From Dehalococcoidia bacterium UBA7891 (GTDB taxonomy: Bacteria; Chloroflexota; Dehalococcoidia; Lucifugimonadales; UBA826), in NCBI GenBank assembly GCA_002500485.1, contig DLRJ01000140.1, positions 1 to 41,741 on the forward strand: DNA of 41,741 nt, read 5' to 3'. The position numbers and the translations under genes are program-made. Under the pieces are notes generated by a model that made no database searches, had not been told where the DNA came from, and saw nothing but the letters and a program-made list of their open reading frames with translations. This document shows positions 8,123 through 16,451 of the stretch, piece after piece (the stretch's first letter is position 1; every line of letters starts with the position of its first letter).

Positions 8123-9016
8123 ATGGCACGAGGTGAAATAGGTTTTGTTGGATTAGGAATCATGGGAAGGCCCATGGTGAGGAACTTAATAAAAGCAGAC
8201 TACGCTGTGACTGTTTATGACATAGTCGCAGAAGCAGTTGAAGAAATGGCCACTGAAGGTGCTACCCCAGCGTCTTCCGCAGCAGAAGTAGCATCTAAAA
8301 CCCCCATAATTATAACAATGGTCCCGGACTCTCCCCAATCAGAAGCTGCAATCCTCGGGCCAGGGGGTGTATTAGAAGGGGCTTCAAAAGGCGATACTGT
8401 GATCGATATGAGTTCGATTGCCCCTGCATCCTCAAAAAAGATAGGAGGAGCCTGCGACGCTGCCGGTGTAAATTTCTTAGATGCCCCAGTGAGTGGAGGG
8501 GAAACAGGAGCTATTGAGGGAACCCTTGCGGTTATGGTGGGAGGCGAAAAAGAGGTTTTTGAAAAGAATTATGACATGCTAACTGCAATGTCCGGCAGCA
8601 TAGTTCTTTGTGGAGGGTACGGCGCAGGAAACACTACAAAATTAGCAAACCAAATTATAGTGGCTGGAAATATCGCTGCTTTAGGGGAAGCACTTGTATT
8701 AGCGAAAAAATCTGGGATTGATCCTAAAGTAGTATTTGAAGCTATCAAAGGGGGATTGGCTGGTAGCACTGTAATGAATACAAAAGGACCAATGATGCTA
8801 GAGGGAAATTTCGATCCTGGCTTCAGGATAGTTCTCCATCAGAAAGATCTACACAATGCCATACTAACAGGAAAAGATGTCGGAGTTCCTTTAATGGTAA
8901 CCGCCATGGTGCAGCAAATACTTGGGTCCCTTATTAACGATGGCAAGGGCAACTCTGATCACTCTGCTATAGCTAATTTTATGGAGGATATGGCTGGTGT
9001 AACCATAGCGGACTAA
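8123..9016 (+). CDS. 2-hydroxy-3-oxopropionate (tartronate semialdehyde) reductase-like, beta-hydroxyacid dehydrogenase family
   Basis: This NAD(P)-dependent beta-hydroxyacid dehydrogenase has a Rossmann motif GFVGLGIMGRPM (7-18), substrate-binding APVSGGETGA (121-130), the catalytic lysine K173 with N176 in TTKLANQ, and FDPGFRIVLHQKDL (230-243) that is characteristic of GarR/GlxR and 3-hydroxyisobutyrate dehydrogenases. GarR reduces tartronate semialdehyde to D-glycerate. The nearby RraA-like aldolase, which could release tartronate semialdehyde plus pyruvate from a keto-deoxy sugar acid, favours this reading over 3-hydroxyisobutyrate dehydrogenase. The specificity is inferred. The length of 297 is normal. 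The gene is transcribed from the promoter at 8002-8029 and is followed after 47 bases by a cyclase-family gene. Confidence 0.85.
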   Translation: MARGEIGFVGLGIMGRPMVRNLIKADYAVTVYDIVAEAVEEMATEGATPASSAAEVASKTPIIITMVPDSPQSEAAILGPGGVLEGASKGDTVIDMSSIAPASSKKIGGACDAAGVNFLDAPVSGGETGAIEGTLAVMVGGEKEVFEKNYDMLTAMSGSIVLCGGYGAGNTTKLANQIIVAGNIAALGEALVLAKKSGIDPKVVFEAIKGGLAGSTVMNTKGPMMLEGNFDPGFRIVLHQKDLHNAILTGKDVGVPLMVTAMVQQILGSLINDGKGNSDHSAIANFMEDMAGVTIAD

Positions 9017-9063
9017 TCATATTTCAGTTGCATCATGTAAATTGATAAAGGAGTCACGCAGTA

Positions 9064-9978
9064 ATGGCAGGCAGAAATATACCTTCTAAATCAGAAGTTG
9101 ATTCTTATCTGGAAGATACTAACTGGGGCAGGTGGGGCGATAAAAGTTCCGCTGGGGCAATGAACTTGATAACAGACGAGAAACGCTTAGAGGCAGTGTC
9201 ACTAGCTAAAATTGGAAGAACAGTATCTTTAAGTAGGCCCTTACCAGTAACCCCCGCAGGAGATAATCCCAGGCCGGCCCAGCATTATATGCACAAAGAG
9301 GAAAGACCATTTGAGGGTGGGGCCGCTATGGATTACTACGGTGTTTTTTACCATGGTACTGCTACGACTCATATAGATGCTCTATGCCACGTCTGGGATA
9401 AAAATGGAATGTGGGAAGGTAAAACGCCTGATGATGTCATTAAATTTGGCGGTGCGAATTTTGGTACCGTTGAAGAATGGAAAGATGGAATCTTAACCCG
9501 CGGCATATTACTAGACGTACCTAAACATAGAAACAAGCCATATGTAACCCTAAGCGAACCGGTTCATGGATGGGAATTGCAAGATATCGCCACAGAACAG
9601 AATGTGGAAATAAAATCCGGTGATGCCGTCTTCGTATACAGTGGCCGCGACAAATATGCTGCTGACAATAATGGTAGATGGGGTACCCAAGATGGTAGAC
9701 CAGGCCTCCATGCTTCATGTCTCCCGTTCGTAAAAAGCAATAATATATCTATCTTGGGTTGGGATATGATGGACGCCTCACCCAATGAATACGAAATCCC
9801 TTGGACCGTCCACGGCGTGATATTTGCCTACGGGGTAGCACTTGTCGACAACGCGTATCTTGAGCCACTTTCAAACGTTTGTGCCGAAGAAGGAAGGTAC
9901 GAATTTATGCTAAGTCTGAATCCACTTTATGTTCAAGGCGGAACAGGTTCACCTGCAAACCCAATAGCAATTTTCTAA
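9064..9978 (+). CDS. cyclase family protein (kynurenine formamidase-like metal hydrolase)
   Basis: This is a member of the cyclase family PF04199, metal-dependent amidohydrolases that include kynurenine formamidase and isatin hydrolase. The metal-binding signature is YHGTATTHIDALCH (96-109), supplying H103, D105 and H109. A conserved Trp-rich N-terminus (NWGRWGDKSSAGAMN) is typical of the longer subgroup of about 300 residues, and the C-terminus ends with a GSPANPIA motif. There is no signal peptide. It is probably co-transcribed with the GarR-like reductase. A substrate cannot be assigned: an amide or lactone of an aromatic or sugar-derived acid is possible. Confidence 0.85.
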   Translation: MAGRNIPSKSEVDSYLEDTNWGRWGDKSSAGAMNLITDEKRLEAVSLAKIGRTVSLSRPLPVTPAGDNPRPAQHYMHKEERPFEGGAAMDYYGVFYHGTATTHIDALCHVWDKNGMWEGKTPDDVIKFGGANFGTVEEWKDGILTRGILLDVPKHRNKPYVTLSEPVHGWELQDIATEQNVEIKSGDAVFVYSGRDKYAADNNGRWGTQDGRPGLHASCLPFVKSNNISILGWDMMDASPNEYEIPWTVHGVIFAYGVALVDNAYLEPLSNVCAEEGRYEFMLSLNPLYVQGGTGSPANPIAIF

Positions 9979-10089
9979 TTATTGCCATCTTTCAGGTTTG
10001 GCTCGTAACTAAGGCAGTTGAATGCTGCCGATACAAAGAAATTCCCATCGCCCCGCTACGACCATCACATGGGTATCTGACTGCATTCC

Positions 10090-12618
10090 CTATTTTTTAT
10101 TTTTGGAATTTTTACCGTTTTTCGATGCCTTTGCGTCAGTCTGTTTTGGATCCTCATCCTCATCAAGTTCAAAGTCACCGACGCATGCGATTGAAGAAAC
10201 TGAATCACCTGCTCTAGGCTTAAATATCGTTACACCTTGAGTGATTCTTCCAGTCAGACTCCTTATTTCACTCAAATCAGTCCTCATAACCTGGGCATTC
10301 TCAGAAACTAGGTACACCTCATTGGTTTCATCCACTATTTGGGCATCTGCTATTAACCCTGTGTTTTTAGTGAGTTTGAAGGCTCGTAATCCTAATCCAC
10401 CACGGCCTTGCCTTCTATATTCACTAAGAGGGTTCACTTTACCTCGTCCTAATTTGCTGACGACGAGCAATTTACTGTCATCGTTACCCACATCCATTGA
10501 AACCACCCTATCACCTGTTCTTAATGACATTCCTTTGACACCCCCCGCAGTACGACGACGTATTGGAAGATCATTCACCGAAAACCTTATTCCCATGCCC
10601 TGCTCTGATATGAAAATTATGTCGTCATTTGTCTTAGCCAATTTGACAGATACTAACTCATCATCACCCTTAAGGTTCATAATAATCAATCCAGATGGGC
10701 GGATGTGTTCAACATCATCAAGATTAATTCTTTTAACTCGACCTTGTCGTGTTCCTAACACAAGATATTCATATTCTTCATATTGTTTTTTTCCAACATT
10801 TATCAGCGCACTTATACTTTCGGTGTCCCATACATTTATTATGTTGGCCACTGGCACGCCTCGAGTATTTCTACTTTGATCGGCCCTTAATTCATAGCCT
10901 ATCTTTGATAGAACACGCCCTTTATTTGTGAAAAACATTAGTTTGTCGTGAGTATCCACCACCATCAATTCCTTCACGGGATCATCATCTCTGGTGTTCA
11001 TACCAGAAACACCTCTTCCACCTCTGTGCTGGCGCCTGAAGGTATTCGATTGAATTCTTTTTAAATATCCACCCTGGCTGAGAGTAATGACAATTTGCTC
11101 GTGGGCTTCCAGCTCTTCACGGCTGAGATCATAAGCATCATGACTTATTGTGGTTCTCCTCTTATCCCCATGCTTGCTCTTTACTTCCTCTGTTTCATCT
11201 TTAATGACACCCAAGATTTTACTTTCATCTCCAAGAAGCTCTTGAAGTCCCTTGATCGTCTCTTGTAGCTGCTGGTATTCCTGTTCTAATTTTTCCCTTT
11301 CAAGCGCTGCCAAGCGTCTTAATTGCATATCCAAAATAGCCTGTGCCTGCGGCTGATCCAGATCGAAAGTAGCCATCAGTCCGGTTCTGGCATTTTCGAC
11401 ATCCTGTGAATTACGAATCAGCTTGATAACCTCATCAAGATTGCTAATGGCAATCCTAAGGCCTGCCAATATATGCGCTCTTTCTTCGGCCTTTCTTAAT
11501 TCGAATTCAGATCTACGTCTGACGACTTGCTGCCTAAATTTTATGTATTGCTGTAAGGCTATTTTGAGTGTTATTACTCTCGGTATATCATCGATGAGAG
11601 CTAACATATTGGCCGAGAATGAAGATTGAAGTGGGGTTTGTTTGTACAAGTTATTCAACACAACCTGAGGTTGAACACCTCCTCTCAGTTCAATAACTAC
11701 GCGCATTCCATCCCTGTCGGATTCGTCACGAACCTCCGACACCCCCTCAATTCTGCGATTTTTTGCTAAGGTAGCTATTTTTTCCACTAACCCAGCTTTG
11801 TTGACCTGGTAAGGCAGTTCAGTTACTACTATCTGCATCCTGTTGGCATTTCGAGGCATCTCTTCCACCTCTGCGACAGCTCGTACAACAATCTGCCCTT
11901 TCCCTGTCGTGTAGGCCTCTCTCGCACCACTAGTGCCCATTATGGTACCCCCAGTGGGAAAGTCCGGGGCTCTAACGTATTTCATTAAATCTTCCGAAGT
12001 GGCTTCGGGATTATCTATAAGAGCATTCACAGCATTACAAACCTCCCTCAAATTATGAGGGGGTATATTTGTTGCCATACCCACCGCAATTCCCGATGCA
12101 CCATTCACTAAAAGATTGGGAAGCCTTGCTGGTAAAACAACAGGCTCTCTAAGAGTGTCGTCGAAATTTAGTGACCAATCAACGGTTTCCTGATCCAAGT
12201 TGGCTAACATAACTTCCGACACAGGGCTCAAGCGAGCCTCAGTGTATCTCATTGCAGCAGGTGGATCGTTATCAATACTTCCAAAGTTACCCTGTCCATC
12301 AACCAACGGCATCCTAACTGTAAAATCTTGAGCCAGTCTAACCATCGCTTCATAGACAGCCAGATCTCCATGAGGGTGCCATTTTCCTAAAACTTCCCCA
12401 ACTAGCCTCGCGCTTTTTTTATACCCGGTGCCTGGTCTCATGCCAAGATCCTGCATCGCATACAAAATACGTCTTTGAACTGGTTTCAACCCATCTCTCG
12501 CATCAGGTAGTGCTCTTGAGACAATTACACTCATAGCATAGTCCAGATAAGAGGTTCTCATCTCATCTACTATGGAGGTGGTTTTTATAAATCCAAATTC
12601 TGACTTGCTAGATGTCAT
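10090..12618 (-). CDS. gyrA: DNA gyrase subunit A
   Basis: GyrA is the breakage-reunion subunit of gyrase, which introduces negative supercoils with GyrB. The catalytic tyrosine is Y125 in AAMRYTEARL. The quinolone-binding region reads HPHGDLAVYE (81-90), with leucine where E. coli has S83 and glutamate where it has D87. The GyrA box appears as HRGGRGVSG, and the C-terminal beta-pinwheel repeats run to about residue 810, followed by an acidic-then-lysine-rich tail (DEDEDPKQ to KNSKNKK). The length of 842 is typical. gyrB is not in the window. The gene is monocistronic by layout: a convergent cyclase gene lies downstream and its own extended -10 promoter lies upstream. Confidence 0.98.
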   Translation of the reverse strand: MTSSKSEFGFIKTTSIVDEMRTSYLDYAMSVIVSRALPDARDGLKPVQRRILYAMQDLGMRPGTGYKKSARLVGEVLGKWHPHGDLAVYEAMVRLAQDFTVRMPLVDGQGNFGSIDNDPPAAMRYTEARLSPVSEVMLANLDQETVDWSLNFDDTLREPVVLPARLPNLLVNGASGIAVGMATNIPPHNLREVCNAVNALIDNPEATSEDLMKYVRAPDFPTGGTIMGTSGAREAYTTGKGQIVVRAVAEVEEMPRNANRMQIVVTELPYQVNKAGLVEKIATLAKNRRIEGVSEVRDESDRDGMRVVIELRGGVQPQVVLNNLYKQTPLQSSFSANMLALIDDIPRVITLKIALQQYIKFRQQVVRRRSEFELRKAEERAHILAGLRIAISNLDEVIKLIRNSQDVENARTGLMATFDLDQPQAQAILDMQLRRLAALEREKLEQEYQQLQETIKGLQELLGDESKILGVIKDETEEVKSKHGDKRRTTISHDAYDLSREELEAHEQIVITLSQGGYLKRIQSNTFRRQHRGGRGVSGMNTRDDDPVKELMVVDTHDKLMFFTNKGRVLSKIGYELRADQSRNTRGVPVANIINVWDTESISALINVGKKQYEEYEYLVLGTRQGRVKRINLDDVEHIRPSGLIIMNLKGDDELVSVKLAKTNDDIIFISEQGMGIRFSVNDLPIRRRTAGGVKGMSLRTGDRVVSMDVGNDDSKLLVVSKLGRGKVNPLSEYRRQGRGGLGLRAFKLTKNTGLIADAQIVDETNEVYLVSENAQVMRTDLSEIRSLTGRITQGVTIFKPRAGDSVSSIACVGDFELDEDEDPKQTDAKASKNGKNSKNKK

Positions 12619-12726
12619 AAATTAATACTCCGACAGAAACCCAAATTTTCGACTATGCCAATCATCAATGAAATAGGTTCTGGTTAATAATATGAAGGCA
12701 ACAATTTCACTATTTTGCTGACCTTG

Positions 12727-12735
12727 ATTATAGCA
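12727..12735 (-). promoter_or_regulatory. extended -10 promoter upstream of gyrA
   Basis: On the minus strand TGCTATAAT is a perfect extended -10 (TGnTATAAT). It lies about 110 bases before the gyrA ATG, giving a leader of roughly 100 bases with a GGAG Shine-Dalgarno before the start. No good -35 is present, which is usual for extended -10 promoters. The palindrome at 12747-12766 covers the place where a -35 would be. Confidence 0.55.
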
Positions 12736-12746
12736 CAAAAAGTAGT

Positions 12747-12766
12747 GGTTTTATGACTATAAAACC
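12747..12766. repeat. perfect 8-bp inverted repeat between the PuuD-like gene and gyrA
   Basis: GGTTTTAT, a four-base spacer, then ATAAAACC. On the minus strand it lies just after the stop of the PuuD-like gene and is followed five bases later by TTTTT, so it may be a weak terminator. Its other possible role is an operator, since it covers the -35 zone of the gyrA extended -10 promoter. The sequence alone does not decide. Confidence 0.55.
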
Positions 12767-12769
12767 CCT

Positions 12770-13477
12770 CTATATAGTGGATGAAGCCTTAAAAACTAGA
12801 GTTTCAAACAATTTGTCGAAATGTGGGGGGATTTCCCCTCTTCTTTCAGGGTGGAATTGAACACCTAAAACCCAGCGATGATTCGGGCTTTCAAGGCCTT
12901 CTACCAAGCCATCTTCCATCGACCAGGCAGAGGCCATAAGATCGTCGGCTTTTTGCGCCTCTGCAATCCCCTGATGGTGTCGATGATTGACCCTAACAAA
13001 CCCACCAGAACCAACCGTAGCGGATAATTTACAGCCAGGAGACAGAAAAATTCGATGGTAGCTAGAAAGGCGGTCATTTCCTTCTACCTGTTCGCTATTA
13101 TGACCTTCGATGTGTTGAATCAAGGACCCGCCCATCGAAACGTTCAAAACCTGCATACCTCTACATATGGCTAAAATCGGCAAATCTGTTTCAAGTGCGG
13201 ATTCCAATATAGGTATTTCCATATCATCCAGATCTTCGTTATACCAGGAACCGGAGCCGGGATCAGAATTTTCACCGTAGTGTTTAGGGTGTACATCTGC
13301 CCCACCAGCTAACATTAGTCCATCTATATCGTTCATAGCTTCAGAGACACTATTGAAATTTGATGGGGTAATAAGTTTCACCACACCCCCAAATTTTTCT
13401 ACCATGGATGCGTAAGGGAGTGATCTATCAACATCTGAACATGTCAGACCTATGATTGGCCCTTTAGCTCCTTTCAT
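12770..13477 (-). CDS. gamma-glutamyl-gamma-aminobutyrate hydrolase-like class I amidotransferase (PuuD family)
   Basis: This is a free-standing class I glutamine amidotransferase of the peptidase C26 type. The nucleophile is C105 in ILAICRGMQVLN, and the remaining catalytic pair is H209 and E211 in GVQFHPER. The oxyanion segment MLAGGADVHPKHYGE (about 55-69) is typical of PuuD-like hydrolases of gamma-glutamyl compounds. The length of 235 is normal. An AAGGGG Shine-Dalgarno precedes the ATG. It lies 12 bases after the enoyl-CoA hydratase gene, so the two are probably one transcript. The natural substrate is not known. A polyamine or GABA pathway is not otherwise visible here. Confidence 0.85.
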   Translation of the reverse strand: MKGAKGPIIGLTCSDVDRSLPYASMVEKFGGVVKLITPSNFNSVSEAMNDIDGLMLAGGADVHPKHYGENSDPGSGSWYNEDLDDMEIPILESALETDLPILAICRGMQVLNVSMGGSLIQHIEGHNSEQVEGNDRLSSYHRIFLSPGCKLSATVGSGGFVRVNHRHHQGIAEAQKADDLMASAWSMEDGLVEGLESPNHRWVLGVQFHPERRGEIPPHFDKLFETLVFKASSTI

Positions 13478-13489
13478 ATAGACACCCCT

Positions 13490-14281
13490 TCAGGATAAAT
13501 TATGATAATCAGGAGATCTCTTCTCCCGAAAAGAGGTAAGAAATTCTTTGTGGGCTGCTGTTCGTTGTGACTGACTAAAGAATCTACTTTCTATCTCCAT
13601 TACCTCATCAAGATCATCGTTATATTGATGATCTCTCATCATTCTTTTAATTTGACTGAGCTGCCACTCGGGATTGAAAGCTATAGCAGTAGCCAACTCC
13701 AGAGCTTTAGTAAGTAATTGGTCATCCGGGTAGACGTGATTAACCAATCCAGATTCTAAAGCCTCATCGGCCTCAATAAAACGACCTGTAAGCATAAATT
13801 CCATAGCTTTGGACATGCCAACTGTCTGAGTTAAAAGATTGGTGCTGCCGAATTCTGGGGTCAATCCAATGTATGCGAATCGAAACGAGAGTTTTGCACT
13901 TTCTGACATAAGGCGAATATCGCAACCCAATGGCAGTGTTATACCCATACCGATAGCATACCCGTTAATGGCGCAAATAGTAGGTTTGGATTCTTTCATA
14001 AAAATGGGCCATTTGGGAAAGTGAGTTGTCTCGTTGTCAGATTTTCTTGATTCCCCCCTGACAGTTGCTTCAAAATTGCTTACATCTGCTCCTGCAGAAA
14101 AGGCTCTCCCTGCTCCTGTAATGACTACAGAGCCGACTGTAGGATCATTATTAAAATCTCTGATTTGTAGCCGCAATTCTCTGTTGAGATCATCATTAAA
14201 AGCGTTTAAAAAATCAGGTCTGTTCAAAGTTATGATACCTACCCTTCCGATTTGTTCTACTAAGATAGTTTCAAATCCCAT
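13490..14281 (-). CDS. enoyl-CoA hydratase/isomerase family protein
   Basis: This crotonase-fold enzyme acts on acyl-CoA thioesters. The two oxyanion-hole segments are GRAFSAGADVSNF (58-70) and INGYAIGMGITLP (105-117). One acidic catalytic residue is visible, E143 in GLTPEFGST. The first glutamate of canonical hydratases (the PE of FGxPE) is not present, so isomerase or hydrolase activity is possible. The length of 263 is standard. A strong Shine-Dalgarno (GAGGGGAG) precedes the ATG. It is divergent from the rhamnonate-dehydratase-like gene and upstream of the PuuD-like gene. Confidence 0.88.
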   Translation of the reverse strand: MGFETILVEQIGRVGIITLNRPDFLNAFNDDLNRELRLQIRDFNNDPTVGSVVITGAGRAFSAGADVSNFEATVRGESRKSDNETTHFPKWPIFMKESKPTICAINGYAIGMGITLPLGCDIRLMSESAKLSFRFAYIGLTPEFGSTNLLTQTVGMSKAMEFMLTGRFIEADEALESGLVNHVYPDDQLLTKALELATAIAFNPEWQLSQIKRMMRDHQYNDDLDEVMEIESRFFSQSQRTAAHKEFLTSFREKRSPDYHNLS

Positions 14282-14382
14282 TACAACTCCCCTCTTAATG
14301 TTTACATAGAGTCAAGTTACCATAGCCGTAACTACCTAACAACATAAAACCTATACTAATTCAGAATGGTAGGATGAAGTTA

Positions 14383-15432
14383 ATGAAAATTACTGAAGTG
14401 AAAGCAGTGTATCCCAACTATAAAAACGTAGTCCCCTCTTGGCGGACACACTTTTGGCAAATAGTTGTGGTGATTAAAACAGATCAAGGGATTGTAGGAG
14501 TAGGATATGGAGGGGGAGGTGTAGCCGGTGTGGAAGTTGTGAATAAGCATTTCAGGGAACTTCTTTTAGGCAAGGAAATAGGCAACACCCAAGATATAAA
14601 AGAGGTCTGGGACCAGCTTTATTCAGCTTCTCTACCCTATGGCAGAAAGGGTATTGCAATAATGGCCTTAAGCGGAGTGGACTTAGCATTGTGGGATCTG
14701 CTCGGAAAGGCGGAAAATTGTCCGGTATATGAATTGATAGGAGACCGAAAAAAGGATTCTGTTCGATCTTATGCTACTGGAACCGACGTTGAATGGTATG
14801 CAGAATTAGGTTTCACTGCCCATAAATTTCCGCATAGGTGGGTCTCTGACGAAGGTATTGCAACCGCAGTATTCGCTGCAGATAAAGCAAGAAAATTATT
14901 AGGCTCAAAAGCATTAATTATGATCGATACATACATGTCATGGAGCTTTGACGTTACCTTAGAGATGTCAAAATCTTTGAAAGAATTCGATATTTATTGG
15001 TTTGAAGATGTAACTAACCCTGATGATCTAGAGTCTCAAGCTGAATTAAGAAACTTAGTTAAGCCTACTTTGATTGCAGGTGGAGAGCATGAATTCACCG
15101 AATATGGCTACCAAGAAATAGCCAGAACAGAGGCCTTAGACCTTTGGCAACCTGATATAACATGGTGCGGAGGCCTGACATCTGGCATTCGGATCACTGA
15201 GATGGGAAATGACCTCGGGATACCGGTCGTGCCCCATAGAGGGGGGGAAGTGTGGGGACTTCACTTAATTGTCTCTTCAACCTGCGACGACTTAGCCGAG
15301 GTACTTCCAGGTACCAAGGATGGTAACAAAGACGAACTGTGGCTAGGGGAGCCACATTACCTGAATGGATATATCTCACCACCAGATGGCCCAGGATTTG
15401 GAGTTACCGTTAACGAAGCATTACTTCCTTAA
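14383..15432 (+). CDS. enolase superfamily dehydratase, L-rhamnonate dehydratase-like
   Basis: This mandelate-racemase/muconate-lactonizing fold enzyme is expected to remove water from a sugar acid via a Mg-stabilised enediolate. Numbering from the upstream ATG at 14374: metal ligands D185 (MIDTYMSW), E211 (WFEDVTNP) and E238 (AGGEHEFTEYG). The catalytic dyad is H288 (VVPHRGG) with D261 (QPDITWCGG). The GEHE, QPDxxWCGG and YGRKGIAIMALSGVDLALWD segments resemble L-rhamnonate dehydratase. Two ATGs are available: the first (14374) directly abuts AGG, while the one at 14383 has AGGA eight bases upstream, so I place the start there (349 aa). It is convergent with the UxuA-like gene. Confidence 0.87.
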   Translation: MKITEVKAVYPNYKNVVPSWRTHFWQIVVVIKTDQGIVGVGYGGGGVAGVEVVNKHFRELLLGKEIGNTQDIKEVWDQLYSASLPYGRKGIAIMALSGVDLALWDLLGKAENCPVYELIGDRKKDSVRSYATGTDVEWYAELGFTAHKFPHRWVSDEGIATAVFAADKARKLLGSKALIMIDTYMSWSFDVTLEMSKSLKEFDIYWFEDVTNPDDLESQAELRNLVKPTLIAGGEHEFTEYGYQEIARTEALDLWQPDITWCGGLTSGIRITEMGNDLGIPVVPHRGGEVWGLHLIVSSTCDDLAEVLPGTKDGNKDELWLGEPHYLNGYISPPDGPGFGVTVNEALLP

Positions 15433-15444
15433 GTAATAAAAAGT

Positions 15445-16434
15445 TTACCCTGTCCCAAACCCAGCAGAATCGATTAATCCCTTGATGTATCCGTAGGTAT
15501 ATGCAAACCCCACCATTTTAGAATTTTCCCCAGACATGTTCGGTACATGATCGGGCATGAGCATATAAGGGTAACCTAGCTCCCCGTACAGTTCTACACA
15601 CTTTTTCATATCGACATCTCCATCATCAATATAAGTTTCTACAAAATCAAGGAACCCACCTTTAATATTTCGGAAATGGACATTGAATATCTTTTCCCTT
15701 TCGCCAAAATATCTAATAACGTCAAAAATTTCCTCTGATGGGTTTTCTAACATTTCTGTGACAGTACCTTGGCAAAAATTCAATCCGTGAAAATCGCTTG
15801 AGTGCAAATCGATGAATTTCTTCAACCCGTCAACACTTCCTAAAACTCGGTCAACACCTCTGAAACCTTCAGGTCTGGGCATTGCTGGATCGTGAGGATG
15901 GAGGGCCATCCGAATTTTATACTCATCCGCAACTGGTACTACTGATTGAACAAAGTAATTTATTCTTTCCCACATCATATCCTCTGTGGCCTTGCCCGCG
16001 ATCGTTAGACTAGGTTCTTGTAGAGCATTTTCGTATCTAAATGCTCTGGTGGTAGACCCTCCCCGCCAATCTTCGTCATCAGTACTCACTACACCTAAAA
16101 GGGTCAAATTGTACTTAACAGCAGGTATACCGGCTAATGAACAATTCCTAATGATGTTTTGTATCAGGTCAATTTCTCTATCTCTATCAGGAGATTTTCC
16201 AAGCATAATATTAGGATTTTCCGCTAAGGATATCTCATGAGAATTGAGTGGCAATGGGATAAAATCCAACTTCAACCCAAAAGATTCGACATGTTCTCTA
16301 TAGTCACTCAAGACCTGTACAGTCCATTCTCGAGGATCACCTGGGGGGTATCCACAAATATTATTTACCCCAAGTTGGGCAAATACTTTGTAATCATCAT
16401 CATTTCTGGCCTTGAGCTGTGTTCCAACATTCAT
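15445..16434 (-). CDS. mannonate dehydratase-like TIM-barrel protein (UxuA family)
   Basis: UxuA converts D-mannonate to 2-keto-3-deoxygluconate. This 329-residue protein keeps the likely Mn ligands H169 (MALHPHDPAMP), C211 (GLNFCQGT), H243 (VHFRNIKG) and D285 (MPDHVP), in the same order and spacing as UxuA. It also has the DGDVDM segment. The family includes members acting on other sugar acids, so the substrate is not certain. It lies 17 bases downstream of the second enolase superfamily gene and is probably co-transcribed with it. It ends 12 bases from the convergent rhamnonate-dehydratase-like gene. The Shine-Dalgarno is weak. Confidence 0.82.
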   Translation of the reverse strand: MNVGTQLKARNDDDYKVFAQLGVNNICGYPPGDPREWTVQVLSDYREHVESFGLKLDFIPLPLNSHEISLAENPNIMLGKSPDRDREIDLIQNIIRNCSLAGIPAVKYNLTLLGVVSTDDEDWRGGSTTRAFRYENALQEPSLTIAGKATEDMMWERINYFVQSVVPVADEYKIRMALHPHDPAMPRPEGFRGVDRVLGSVDGLKKFIDLHSSDFHGLNFCQGTVTEMLENPSEEIFDVIRYFGEREKIFNVHFRNIKGGFLDFVETYIDDGDVDMKKCVELYGELGYPYMLMPDHVPNMSGENSKMVGFAYTYGYIKGLIDSAGFGTG

Positions 16435-16451
16435 TTAATTCACCAATCGCA

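Noticed and set aside
10241..10879. 212-codon open frame on the plus strand
   Set aside because: It lies fully inside gyrA on the opposite strand, with no Shine-Dalgarno or recognisable motif, while gyrA is intact.
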